14,740 nt of DNA from Equadaptatus sp045642965 (GTDB lineage Bacteria > Synergistota > Synergistia > Synergistales > Synergistaceae): the NCBI GenBank assembly GCA_045642965.1, contig JAZUJX010000076.1, forward strand, positions 1 to 14,740, written 5' to 3'. Positions 1 through 7,871 of the stretch are shown here, in pieces. Under the pieces are notes generated by a model, which had not been told where the DNA came from, ran no database searches, and saw only the letters and a program-made list of their open reading frames with translations. The stretch's first letter is position 1. Each line of letters starts with the position of its first letter. The position numbers and the translations under genes were made by a program.

Positions 1-1
1 A

Positions 2-496
2 CCGTATCAGAAAATGAGAATTCTTGTTTTCTTCGATGCTTCGGTTGATCCTCAGGGCGCCGGCTATAACGTTATACAGTCACGCATTGCTGTTGGTTCA
101 GGAGGATTTTTTGGAAAAGGTTTTTTAAACGGAACGCAGTCTAAACTTCGTTTTCTTCCCGAACCGCATACGGATTTTATTTTCGGTGTTTTTTCCGAAG
201 AATTTGGTTTTGTCGGCTGTTTCTTTGTACTTGCACTCTATGCTTTGCTGCTTTGGAAGATAATTGAGACAATAACGAGTACGAGAGATCCTGAAGCCAG
301 ACTGCTGTGTACTGCAATTGCCGCCTGGCTGTGGTTCCAGATGACTGAGAGTATCGCAATGTGCATGGGACTTGCGCCGGTTACGGGGCTTCCTCTGCCG
401 CTTTTCAGTTACGGGGGCAGTTCGCTGCTTGCGGTTCTCGCAGGACTTGCTCTTGTGCAGGGCGTGGAAATTTCGCTTGCCAAAGAGCGTTTTTAA
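2..496 (+). CDS. rodA: RodA, SEDS-family peptidoglycan glycosyltransferase (3' part only)
   Basis: This is the C-terminal 164 residues of a RodA protein; the reading frame is open to the left edge, so the true start is outside the window and the internal ATG at 14 is not a start. RodA polymerises lipid II into glycan strands for lateral wall growth, with a class B PBP partner, in the inner membrane. Visible SEDS hallmarks are DPQGAGYNVIQS, GSGGFFGKG, then GTQ and the LPEPHTDFIF loop. The Asp of HTD (visible residue 58) probably corresponds to the essential SEDS aspartate. The GTQ form fits RodA better than FtsW. Three hydrophobic segments follow (about 66-90, 101-124, 133-156), the last carrying FSYGGSS. 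Its codons look more T-rich than those of the downstream genes. It is followed by a 91-base gap, so it may end an upstream transcription unit or be the first part of this one. Confidence 0.93.
   Translation, partial: PYQKMRILVFFDASVDPQGAGYNVIQSRIAVGSGGFFGKGFLNGTQSKLRFLPEPHTDFIFGVFSEEFGFVGCFFVLALYALLLWKIIETITSTRDPEARLLCTAIAAWLWFQMTESIAMCMGLAPVTGLPLPLFSYGGSSLLAVLAGLALVQGVEISLAKERF
474..494 (+). terminator. weak hairpin plus T-run at the rodA stop
   Basis: CGCT (474-477) can pair with AGCG (486-489), extended by one T-G pair, around a 6-base loop, and is followed directly by five T residues that run into the rodA stop codon. The stem is only 4-5 bp, so this could be a weak or partial intrinsic terminator, or chance. 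Confidence 0.2.
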
Positions 497-525
497 ATTT
501 TAAAATTACAAACAGAAATTCTGAT

Positions 526-531
526 TATAAA
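526..531 (+). promoter_or_regulatory. possible -10 element of an operon promoter
   Basis: TATAAA matches the sigma-70 -10 consensus at five of six positions and lies in an A/T-rich stretch of the rodA-radical SAM gap. No good -35 hexamer is found at 16-18 bases upstream; the best, TTACAA at 506-511, is only 14 bases away. This is a weak candidate. The downstream genes may instead be transcribed from beyond the left edge. Confidence 0.2.
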
Positions 532-587
532 AAATTGATGAAGTGTGTGCTGTCTGCACGGCAGCCGTTTCATAAGGAGACAGATTT

Positions 588-2360
588 ATGTCTGAAAGTT
601 TTTATCAAGATCCGCGCAGAGCAATTCTTTCAAGCGTAAAAAGGCCGTCCCGTTACATAGGCTGCGAATACGGGACAGGGCACGTGAAAGACGGAAATCT
701 GCTGAGGGTGTGTTACGCATTCCCTGACGTCTACGAAGTTGGGATGAGCTATCTCGGTTTTCAGATACTCTATGGCCTAACGAAAGAACTTCCATTTGCA
801 GACGCAGAACGTGTCTATGCGCCGTGGCCCGATTTTGAAGACGCGCTGCGCAATACAAACACCGAATTATGGGCGTTGGAAAGCAAACGACCGATTAAGG
901 AGTTTGACGCAATAGCGTTTACTCTCCAGTACGAGTTATGCTATACAAACGTGCTTACAATCCTTGATCTGGGAAATATCCCGCATTATGCAGACGAACG
1001 GAAGGACAGCGACCCGCTTGTAATTGCCGGAGGTCCCTGTGCGTTGACGCCTGCGCCGGTTGAACCGTTTTTTGACGCTTTTATAATAGGCGACGGCGAA
1101 ATAGTAAATCCGGAAGTTTATCAAATACTGTTTGAACTTAAAGGCAGAAGCAGAACGGAAAAGCTTGCAGCGCTTTCGAAAATTGAGGGTGTGTATGTTC
1201 CGATGTACCCGTCGGACAAGCCTGTTCGCAGAAGAATAGCGGAAAATCTTGACGATGTCTGGTTCAATACAAAAATGATAGTGCCGAATACAAGTATAGT
1301 GCATGACAGAATTACGCTTCAGGTGTTCAAAGGCTGTACCAGGGGATGCCGTTTCTGCCAGGCAGGAATGATAGACAGGCCGGTAAGAGAACGTTCGGTG
1401 GAGTCAGTTCTTCAGCAGACAGACCTTCTGCTCAAAAACACGGGCTGGGAGGAAATAGGCCTGTTGTCGCTTGCTACCTGTGACTGGACGGGGCTTCTGC
1501 CGTTTATTCGCAGCATTACCTCTGAGCTTGAAAAGCAGCAGACAAAACTGAGTTTGCCCAGTCTCCGCGTTGATGCTTTTTCCGTTCAGCTTGCAGCCGA
1601 ACTGCACGCTTTGCGCAAAAGCGGACTGACGTTTGCGCCCGAAGCCGGAACGCAGAGGCTTCGCAACGTCATCAATAAGGGAGTTACGGAGGAAGATATA
1701 GCCAATGCCCTTGAACAGACCTTTGCAAACGGCTGGGACAGAGTGAAGCTCTATTTCATGATGGGGCTTCCTACGGAGACGGAAGAAGATTTGTCCGGCA
1801 TACTGGATATTTGCGGACAGGCTTTGACTATTGCGCGCAAATACAAACGCAGGGGAGAAATCAGCGTTTCGCTTGCAGGCTTTGTCCCCAAAGGACACAC
1901 ACCTTTCCAGTGGGAAGCACAGCTGGACAGGGAAAGCCTTCACGAAAGAGGCAGTTGGGTGAAACATCAGATACGCAGCAAAAAAATATCGCTTGCATAT
2001 CATGAGCCGAAACAGACCTACCTTGAAGGTGTTTTTGCCCGTGGAGATTCGTCCCTTGCTCCGGTTATTGAGGAAGTGTGGCGCAGAGGGCAACGCTTTG
2101 ACGGCTGGACGGAATATTTCAATTTTGATCGCTGGATGGAGGTCTTTGCCGATTTAGGCATCGACTCGGATAAATTCGTTGCAGCTCGAAGCCTTGATGA
2201 AGAACTGCCGTGGGAGAATATAGACTGCGGGGTTTCAAAGCAGTATCTGCTCCGCGAAAGAGATAATGCCATGAAGGGCATTGTAACCAGGGACTGCAGA
2301 AAAGGATGCAACGGCTGCGGATGGCAGGGAAAGGCCGGAACGGGTAACTGCAATGCATAG
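588..2360 (+). CDS. uncharacterised radical SAM protein, TIGR03960-type
   Basis: A 590-residue iron-sulfur/SAM enzyme of unknown substrate. The N-terminal third resembles the B12-binding-like domain of this group (FPDVYEVGMSYLGFQ near 45-59; GDGEIV near 168-173), but no DxHxxG cobalamin motif is present; the equivalent spot reads D47-x-Y-x-x-G. The radical SAM cluster motif is CTRGCRFC with C250, C254 and C257. The C-terminal tail has four more cysteines (C570, C574, C577, C588), which could bind a second cluster or zinc. The start is fixed by AAGGAGA at 574-580, seven bases before the ATG. It overlaps the next gene by 8 bases; the two families are known to be regularly adjacent or fused, so they very likely act together. 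The family assignment is from recognition of motifs; the reaction is unknown. The neighbours (RNase G, RNA modification enzymes) hint at RNA or the ribosome, which is inference. Confidence 0.88.
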   Translation: MSESFYQDPRRAILSSVKRPSRYIGCEYGTGHVKDGNLLRVCYAFPDVYEVGMSYLGFQILYGLTKELPFADAERVYAPWPDFEDALRNTNTELWALESKRPIKEFDAIAFTLQYELCYTNVLTILDLGNIPHYADERKDSDPLVIAGGPCALTPAPVEPFFDAFIIGDGEIVNPEVYQILFELKGRSRTEKLAALSKIEGVYVPMYPSDKPVRRRIAENLDDVWFNTKMIVPNTSIVHDRITLQVFKGCTRGCRFCQAGMIDRPVRERSVESVLQQTDLLLKNTGWEEIGLLSLATCDWTGLLPFIRSITSELEKQQTKLSLPSLRVDAFSVQLAAELHALRKSGLTFAPEAGTQRLRNVINKGVTEEDIANALEQTFANGWDRVKLYFMMGLPTETEEDLSGILDICGQALTIARKYKRRGEISVSLAGFVPKGHTPFQWEAQLDRESLHERGSWVKHQIRSKKISLAYHEPKQTYLEGVFARGDSSLAPVIEEVWRRGQRFDGWTEYFNFDRWMEVFADLGIDSDKFVAARSLDEELPWENIDCGVSKQYLLRERDNAMKGIVTRDCRKGCNGCGWQGKAGTGNCNA

Positions 2361-2958
2361 AATAAGAATAATCTTTGAAAAAAAAGATTGGTTTACGTTC
2401 GTAAATCATATGGATCTGCCGAACGTATTCTCGCGTGCTGCAAGGCGTGCTGGGCTTTCTCTTGAATACACGCAGGGATTTTCGCCGCATCCTCACATGA
2501 GTCTTGGGCCGGCGCTCGCAATCAGCGTTGTCGGCTGTGAGGAGCCTGCGGAATTCTGGTTTGAGGACTGGAACGAAAACAGTATGCAGCTTTGGAATGA
2601 ACAGCTTCCGGAAGGACTTCACATTTTGAAATGTGCAGAGCTTGAAGAGGGAGCAGGTCTTGCAAAATTTGCGACAGCAGCGCAGTACCGCATTTCCGGT
2701 GTGTCGGAAAAGCTTCCGGAGGAAGCAAAAGCCCTGCTGGAAAACGCCGTAAAAAATATCGGACCGCTATGGTTTTCAAAAGAAAACGACGGGGTTGTAA
2801 CGCTTGTTGTCGGCGAACTGAATCGCTGCGGAGGGTCGCTGTTCGTGAAAACGCTGCAGGAAGCAGGAATAATTTCCGGATGGGCTGATTTATACATAGT
2901 GCGCGAGAAAATAGGCACGTGGGACGAAGCAGGACAGCAGCTTCTGCAGCTTGCCTGA
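2353..2958 (+). CDS. radical SAM-associated protein, TIGR03936/DUF2344
   Basis: A soluble 201-residue protein of the DUF2344 family, the standing partner of the radical SAM protein upstream. Characteristic blocks are the start IRIIFEKKDWFTFVNHMDL (residues 4-22), then FSRAARRAGL (27-36) and TQGFSPHPHMSLGPAL (40-55); the His and Pro residues of SPHPHMS are typical of the family. No signal peptide, membrane segment or metal-cysteine cluster is seen. The ATG lies inside the 3' end of the preceding gene (8-base overlap) and has no strong ribosome-binding site, which points to translational coupling and near-equal production. In other bacteria the two parts can be one polypeptide; here they are separate. 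Function is unknown. It may present the substrate to the radical SAM enzyme (inference). Confidence 0.85.
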   Translation: MHRIRIIFEKKDWFTFVNHMDLPNVFSRAARRAGLSLEYTQGFSPHPHMSLGPALAISVVGCEEPAEFWFEDWNENSMQLWNEQLPEGLHILKCAELEEGAGLAKFATAAQYRISGVSEKLPEEAKALLENAVKNIGPLWFSKENDGVVTLVVGELNRCGGSLFVKTLQEAGIISGWADLYIVREKIGTWDEAGQQLLQLA

Positions 2959-2971
2959 TTGGGAATGCATA

Positions 2972-4477
2972 ATGGGAGAAAAAACGCAGAAACAGATCAT
3001 AGCTAACCTTCTTGATGCGGAAGAATCCAGAATTGCCATCCTTGACGGACGTGGCAGACTTTGCGATTTCTTTATTGAACGTAGCATAGACCATCAGAGA
3101 GCAAATGAGATATACAAGGCTAAGGTCGACAACGTACTTCAGGGAATGCATGCGGCGTTTTTGAATCTCGGTAACGGGAAAAACGGTTTTCTCTATCTTG
3201 CTGACGCACGCGGTATTGACGTCAAAGCCGGAATGGACATGATTGTCCAGGTTGTCAAAAATGCAAGAAAAGACAAGGGGGCACGTGTCAGTCCCAGATT
3301 ATCGCTTGCCGGAAGATATCTTGTCCTGATACCCGGCGGGAAGGAAACAGGTGTTTCAAAACGCATTGAAGACGAGGCTGAGCGAGAGCGTCTGCGTGAT
3401 ATACTGAGAGAGTGCAAGCCCGAGAACTGCGGTGTGATAATACGAACCGCTGCTGTTAATGCCGAAAAGGGAGCGCTGTTTTCGGATATTCGCGAACTTA
3501 CGTCGCTTTGGGAGAAAATACAGGCGGATGCAGCACAGAATTCTGCGCCGTGCCTTCTGCACAGAGAACCCGGACTGCTTGAAAGAGTGCTGCGTGACGA
3601 ATTGAATGACGATATATGTGAAATAGTGGTTGATACAGAAGAAGACTGCGAAAATATTAAGACGTGTGTAAAGCAGTTTATGCCGGGCAAAGAAATTGAC
3701 GTAACGTATTACAGTGGCACAACGCCGGTTTTTGACGTATACGGCATTGAGAAACAGCTGCTTGAAGCGCAGGAAAGAAAAGTGTGGCTCTCGTCTGGAG
3801 CCTATCTCGTTATCGACCAGACGGAAGCCCTGACGGTAATAGACGTTAATACGGGCAAATTTACAGGCTCCAAAAATTTGGACGATACTGTTTTTAAGAC
3901 AAACATGGAAGCAGCTTCCGAAATTGCGAAACAATTAAGGCTGCGCGCAATCGGCGGAATAGTTATAATAGATTTTATAGACATGGCAACAAAAGAAGAA
4001 AACGACATGCTTGTGGCTGAGCTTAACAGGCAGTTTAAGGAAGACCGCGGCAAAGTCAAGGTTCACGGTGTAACTGACCTGGGTCTTGTTGAAATAACGC
4101 GCAAACGCGCGCGTTTGGATCTTCATACTGAAATGATGCGCGGATGTACCCGCTGTGCAGGTCTCGGCGCTGTTGAAAAAGAGGAAAGCGTTGCTATGCG
4201 CATTAAACGCTTTATCCGCAAGATTTGCAGTGATTCAAAAGACGAAGTGCTTCTGCTTGAATGTTTCCGGACGGTAGCGGAATACATAGCCGAAACGGTG
4301 CTTTCCTCGTGGGAAGAGGAATTTGAAAAGAAGATAATACTTTACGGAAGTACGGATATTAAGTGGGGAAAATACAGGCTTGACATGCAGGGCACCATGG
4401 AACAGACAGAACGCAGAATAGTTGAACTGCAGGAAAAGGAGAACCGGTCAAATGTATATAGGACGCCTTCAGCTTAG
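2972..4477 (+). CDS. rng: ribonuclease G (RNase E/G family endoribonuclease)
   Basis: A 501-residue single-strand-specific, 5'-end-sensing endoribonuclease that matures rRNA and initiates mRNA decay. An S1-like RNA-binding region lies in about residues 35-125 (Y48-KVDNVL, AAFLNLG, GFLYLAD). R158-T159 match the 5'-monophosphate sensor of RNase E. The catalytic magnesium residues are D291 and N293 (DVNTGK) and D334 (IDFIDM), with the same 43-residue spacing as D303 and D346 in E. coli RNase E. C392 and C395 (CTRC) form the zinc-link. Length matches RNase G; the long scaffold tail of RNase E is absent. I chose ATG 2972 because it gives the usual short lead-in to the RIAIL strand and follows GGGA at 2961-2964; a TTG at 2951 would add seven residues and overlap the previous gene. 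Its end overlaps smc by 26 bases. Confidence 0.94.
   Translation: MGEKTQKQIIANLLDAEESRIAILDGRGRLCDFFIERSIDHQRANEIYKAKVDNVLQGMHAAFLNLGNGKNGFLYLADARGIDVKAGMDMIVQVVKNARKDKGARVSPRLSLAGRYLVLIPGGKETGVSKRIEDEAERERLRDILRECKPENCGVIIRTAAVNAEKGALFSDIRELTSLWEKIQADAAQNSAPCLLHREPGLLERVLRDELNDDICEIVVDTEEDCENIKTCVKQFMPGKEIDVTYYSGTTPVFDVYGIEKQLLEAQERKVWLSSGAYLVIDQTEALTVIDVNTGKFTGSKNLDDTVFKTNMEAASEIAKQLRLRAIGGIVIIDFIDMATKEENDMLVAELNRQFKEDRGKVKVHGVTDLGLVEITRKRARLDLHTEMMRGCTRCAGLGAVEKEESVAMRIKRFIRKICSDSKDEVLLLECFRTVAEYIAETVLSSWEEEFEKKIILYGSTDIKWGKYRLDMQGTMEQTERRIVELQEKENRSNVYRTPSA
4436..4442 (+). promoter_or_regulatory. ribosome-binding site that fixes the smc start
   Basis: AAGGAGA sits nine bases before ATG 4452, inside the 3' end of rng. 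It selects this ATG over an upstream in-frame TTG at 4422, and the resulting N-terminus MYIGRLQLRGFKSF is the expected start of bacterial SMC. Confidence 0.8.
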
Positions 4478-7400
4478 GGGATTTAAATCCTTCGGCGGAT
4501 CACACGATCTGATTCTGCCGCCCGGTTTAACGGCGATAGTAGGACCTAACGGAAGCGGAAAGAGCAACCTGCTGGACGCTCTCCGCTGGTCGCTTGGCGA
4601 CAGCTCTGCCGCCAGACTTCGCATAACAAGGCAAAGCGACCTTCTTTTCCAGGGTTCTGCCAGCCTCGGTAAAGCAAAAGAGGGAGAAGTCGTTCTGCAG
4701 TTCCGCGACGAAGACAGCACCAGCATAGTAAAACGCAGGGTAACGGCACCTGACGGCGCGACCTCGCTTTTTATTGACGGGGCTAAATGCAATCTGTCAG
4801 ACCTTGAGGAAATGAAAACGCGCTGGAAGCTCGACGGCGACCGTTTCGCGTTTATCGGTCAGGGGGAAGTCGCCGAAGCAATACAGGAACGTCCTGCGGA
4901 AAGAAGAAAACGTCTTGAAGCCCTGTTCGGCACGGAAATTTACCGCAAAAAACGTATGAACGCCGCTGACAGGCTCGTAACGGTTAAAGAAGAATACGAC
5001 CAGATCAGAAATCTCATGTCGGAGCTTGAAACGCGCAGGGAAGAGATAAAGCCTGAGGTTGACAAGGCGAGAAAACTGAAAGAGATAATGGACAGCATAG
5101 AGGACGACAGACGCATGCTCTACTGGATGCGCCGTGCCTCTTCGGAAGCTGAGCTTGCCGGAATAGCCGATGCTGATTCACAGGCGGGAAAAGTAAAAGC
5201 GGCGCTGAACGCATGGATTGAAAGATGGAAAAATCTCTGCGCTGCCAAAGAAAAACAGTTGGAAGAAATTGCAAGGTCGCAGAAAGAGCAGACGTGGGAG
5301 CTTGAGCAGTGCAGAAACCGTTTTGAGAGTCTGACAAAATCGGGCGTTGCCTCCGCTTCGTCGCTGCGTTCCGCCAAGGGACGTCTTGTTCAGGCGAAGG
5401 AAGACCTTGAAAAAGCGAAACAGCATCTGGACGAACTGCTTGCGGATCAGGAAAAGAATCAGAAAGAAAATCAGAAAGCTTCCGCGGCGCTGCAGAAAAG
5501 CCAGAAAGCGCTTGAAGCGGTCGAAAAGAAGTGGGCTGAATTTAACGCAAAGCTTGAAGAACAGAAATCAGAACGCGAAGAACTTAACAACGAGCGCGGA
5601 AATCTTGAGGCGGAGCTTGAAAAACTGAAAGCAAAGCTTAATTTCCTTGGCAGGGAAGTTCTTGAATTCAAAAACAAAAAGAGCGAAGAAAAAGACCAAA
5701 GAAAAGATATAGACAAAGAAATCAAGAAAAACGAAGCGCAGCGCGATGCCCTGCTTGAAGAGCAGGAAGAGCTTGTAAAAAAACACGGCGTGCTCTATGC
5801 CCGCGTGCAGCAGCTTGCTTCCGATTTGCAGCAGGCAAGACGCACCGCTTCACAGGCGCGTTCAAAACTTAATGAAGTTATGGACGCGCTTCAGGGCGAC
5901 ATCTATCCGAGGCCTGTACAGTTTCTGCTTTCAGCTGCAAAACTGAACAGGCTGAACGCGGCGCCGCGGGCGGTTATTGACGTTTTTAGCTGCGAAAATT
6001 CGCTTTCAACAGCATTCGAAGCGTTTCTCGGAGCAAAGCAGTTCCATCTGCTTGTCGAGAATATCGAAGAAGCGGGACGCTGTATTGACAAACTGAAACA
6101 GAACAACGGAGGCCGTGTTACCTGTCTGCCTCTCGAACGCTGCAAGCCGCGTTTCCCGAATATTGATTTTGCAATGCCGGCGCACGGAGTTGTCGGCTGG
6201 GCAATGGACCTTATTCAGGTTGAAGATCATTGGCTTCCTGCGATTCAGCACATTATGGGCGATCTTCTGGTGGTTGAAGATTTCGATACAGGCAAACAGC
6301 TGGTGCGTGAGGGTTTCAGGGGTCCCGTTGTTTCTCTGGAAGGCGACGTTTTTCAGCCCGGAGGTACTGTTTCCGGAGGAAAACGCACGGACAGCGGGCG
6401 TGCAATCAAACTGAAAGCGCAGCTTTCGGTGCTTGAAAAAGAAGCGGCAGACGCTTCGCGTATGTCTGAAGAACTGGGCAGGGAATACAAGAAACAGGAA
6501 GCCGAAGAAATGAAGGTTTCCGAGCAGAACGAAGAATATACGAGAAAAATCCGTGAATTTGACGGCAAAATCGCCCTGCTTGCAGACCGCAGGGAAAGCT
6601 ATGCAAAAGAACAGAAACGCATGGAAGGCGAAAAGGCACGCATACTCGAATCGATAAAAAGCGAAGGTCAGCGCTGGCAGGAAATTCTCGCTGCCATGGA
6701 AGAGGTAGAAAAACGCTGGGACGAACAGGGCGAGGTGGACGATGACCGCAAGCTTATTGAAGAACGCGAAAAGTTGCGCTCGGAGGTCGCGGTTGCGGCT
6801 GAACGCGCAAGCGCCCGTTTTGCTCTTATTGAGCGCATAAACAATGAAATACGCTCAGAAGAAGGAAAAATAGGAACGCTTGACGAAGAGCTTTCCGAGC
6901 TTGATTACAGATGTCTTCAGGACAAAGCGGCACTGTCGCAGATAGGCAAAGAATGTCTTAATATTCATAACCGCAGACAGGAACTGCTTGCCGAGATAAA
7001 CACGCGCGTGGGCGGCTATTCAAAGCTTGAGGAAGATCATAAATACTGTACGGTACGCATACAGAATGCCGAACTGCGCATGCGCGCCGCAATGGACAAA
7101 TATGCCTCTGTGGAAGCCAAACGCGAGGCGCTGCAGAAGGAAATTGAAGAAATGATTTCCAGCTGGGAAGAAAAATACCCTTACCCTGGCAGCGAAGTGC
7201 TTCCTGATGACGTGAACCTTGAAGAACTCCGCAGAAAAATCCGCGACGGAGACAGAAAAATAAAACAGTACGGTGACGTTAACATGGGCGTTCTCTCCGA
7301 AGATGACAATCTGCAGCAGAGGCTCGGCTTTATGGGAGAGCACATGTCCGACGTGAAAAAGAGCGCGGACGAACTCAACCGCCTTATTACCGAAGCGGAC

Positions 7401-7871
7401 AACAAAGCACAGCAGATATTTACTGACGCGCTTCAGCAGGTTGACGACAAATTCTGCTCGATTTTCCGTACGCTGTTCGGCGGAGGAGAGGCGCACCTTG
7501 AAATGACCGACGCACCGACGATATGGGAAACGGGTGTTGACGTAATCGCCCGTCCGCCCGGAAAGCATCCGCTCGGCATAGCACAGCTCTCCGGAGGCGA
7601 AAAATCGCTTGCGGCAATAGCTTTGCTATTTGCTTCAATGGAAGTCGCCAACTGCCCGATGGCAGTTCTTGACGAGGTTGACGCCGCCCTTGACGAAGTC
7701 AACCTGCGCAGACTGTCCAATCTTGTAAAGGAATACGCACAGCGCAGACAGATACTTTGCATGACGCACCGCAGAATTACGATGGAACGCGCTGATGTTT
7801 TGTACGGCGTAACCCTGCAGGAACCCGGACTGTCTCAGGTTGTAGGTGTCCGCATGGAAGACTGGGCGTAA
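4452..7871 (+). CDS. smc: chromosome partition/condensin protein SMC
   Basis: A 1139-residue SMC ATPase that, with ScpA and ScpB (not in this window), loads on DNA and extrudes loops to align chromosome arms. The N-terminal head carries Walker A GPNGSGKS (residues 31-38) and the Q-loop FIGQGEV (Q137). Charged, heptad-like coiled coil runs about 165-480, the hinge about 480-650 (closing with PGGTVSGGK), and the returning coil about 650-1000. The C-terminal head has the ABC signature LSGGE (1046-1050), Walker B ending in LDE with catalytic E1075, and the conserved ending THRR...ADVLYGVT. The protein is somewhat shorter than the ~1180 residues common in the family, so the arms may be slightly shorter. 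It overlaps rng by 26 bases and shares one base with the next gene (TAATG), so expression is likely coupled to both. All ATPase motifs are intact. Confidence 0.97.
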   Translation: MYIGRLQLRGFKSFGGSHDLILPPGLTAIVGPNGSGKSNLLDALRWSLGDSSAARLRITRQSDLLFQGSASLGKAKEGEVVLQFRDEDSTSIVKRRVTAPDGATSLFIDGAKCNLSDLEEMKTRWKLDGDRFAFIGQGEVAEAIQERPAERRKRLEALFGTEIYRKKRMNAADRLVTVKEEYDQIRNLMSELETRREEIKPEVDKARKLKEIMDSIEDDRRMLYWMRRASSEAELAGIADADSQAGKVKAALNAWIERWKNLCAAKEKQLEEIARSQKEQTWELEQCRNRFESLTKSGVASASSLRSAKGRLVQAKEDLEKAKQHLDELLADQEKNQKENQKASAALQKSQKALEAVEKKWAEFNAKLEEQKSEREELNNERGNLEAELEKLKAKLNFLGREVLEFKNKKSEEKDQRKDIDKEIKKNEAQRDALLEEQEELVKKHGVLYARVQQLASDLQQARRTASQARSKLNEVMDALQGDIYPRPVQFLLSAAKLNRLNAAPRAVIDVFSCENSLSTAFEAFLGAKQFHLLVENIEEAGRCIDKLKQNNGGRVTCLPLERCKPRFPNIDFAMPAHGVVGWAMDLIQVEDHWLPAIQHIMGDLLVVEDFDTGKQLVREGFRGPVVSLEGDVFQPGGTVSGGKRTDSGRAIKLKAQLSVLEKEAADASRMSEELGREYKKQEAEEMKVSEQNEEYTRKIREFDGKIALLADRRESYAKEQKRMEGEKARILESIKSEGQRWQEILAAMEEVEKRWDEQGEVDDDRKLIEEREKLRSEVAVAAERASARFALIERINNEIRSEEGKIGTLDEELSELDYRCLQDKAALSQIGKECLNIHNRRQELLAEINTRVGGYSKLEEDHKYCTVRIQNAELRMRAAMDKYASVEAKREALQKEIEEMISSWEEKYPYPGSEVLPDDVNLEELRRKIRDGDRKIKQYGDVNMGVLSEDDNLQQRLGFMGEHMSDVKKSADELNRLITEADNKAQQIFTDALQQVDDKFCSIFRTLFGGGEAHLEMTDAPTIWETGVDVIARPPGKHPLGIAQLSGGEKSLAAIALLFASMEVANCPMAVLDEVDAALDEVNLRRLSNLVKEYAQRRQILCMTHRRITMERADVLYGVTLQEPGLSQVVGVRMEDWA

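Noticed and set aside
549..565. Hairpin as an intrinsic terminator between rodA and the radical SAM gene
   Set aside because: The 6-bp stem is followed by only three T residues, so it is unlikely to terminate; it is kept only as a possible leader structure.
1404..2093. Minus-strand open frame of 229 codons
   Set aside because: It lies entirely opposite the radical SAM coding sequence, has no ribosome-binding site or recognisable motif, and is Phe/Arg/Cys-rich as expected of a shadow frame.
5347..5628. Plus-strand 93-codon Lys/Arg-rich frame inside smc
   Set aside because: It is a +1 reading of the purine-rich coiled-coil codons of smc; it has no independent start signal.
5946..5980. GC-rich palindrome GCGGCGCCGC inside smc
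   Set aside because: It has no loop and lies within hinge codons rich in Ala and Arg; likely chance.
7020..7568. Minus-strand open frame of 182 codons opposite smc
   Set aside because: It is antisense to the returning coiled coil and the start of the C-terminal head; no family features, and the + strand frame is certain.
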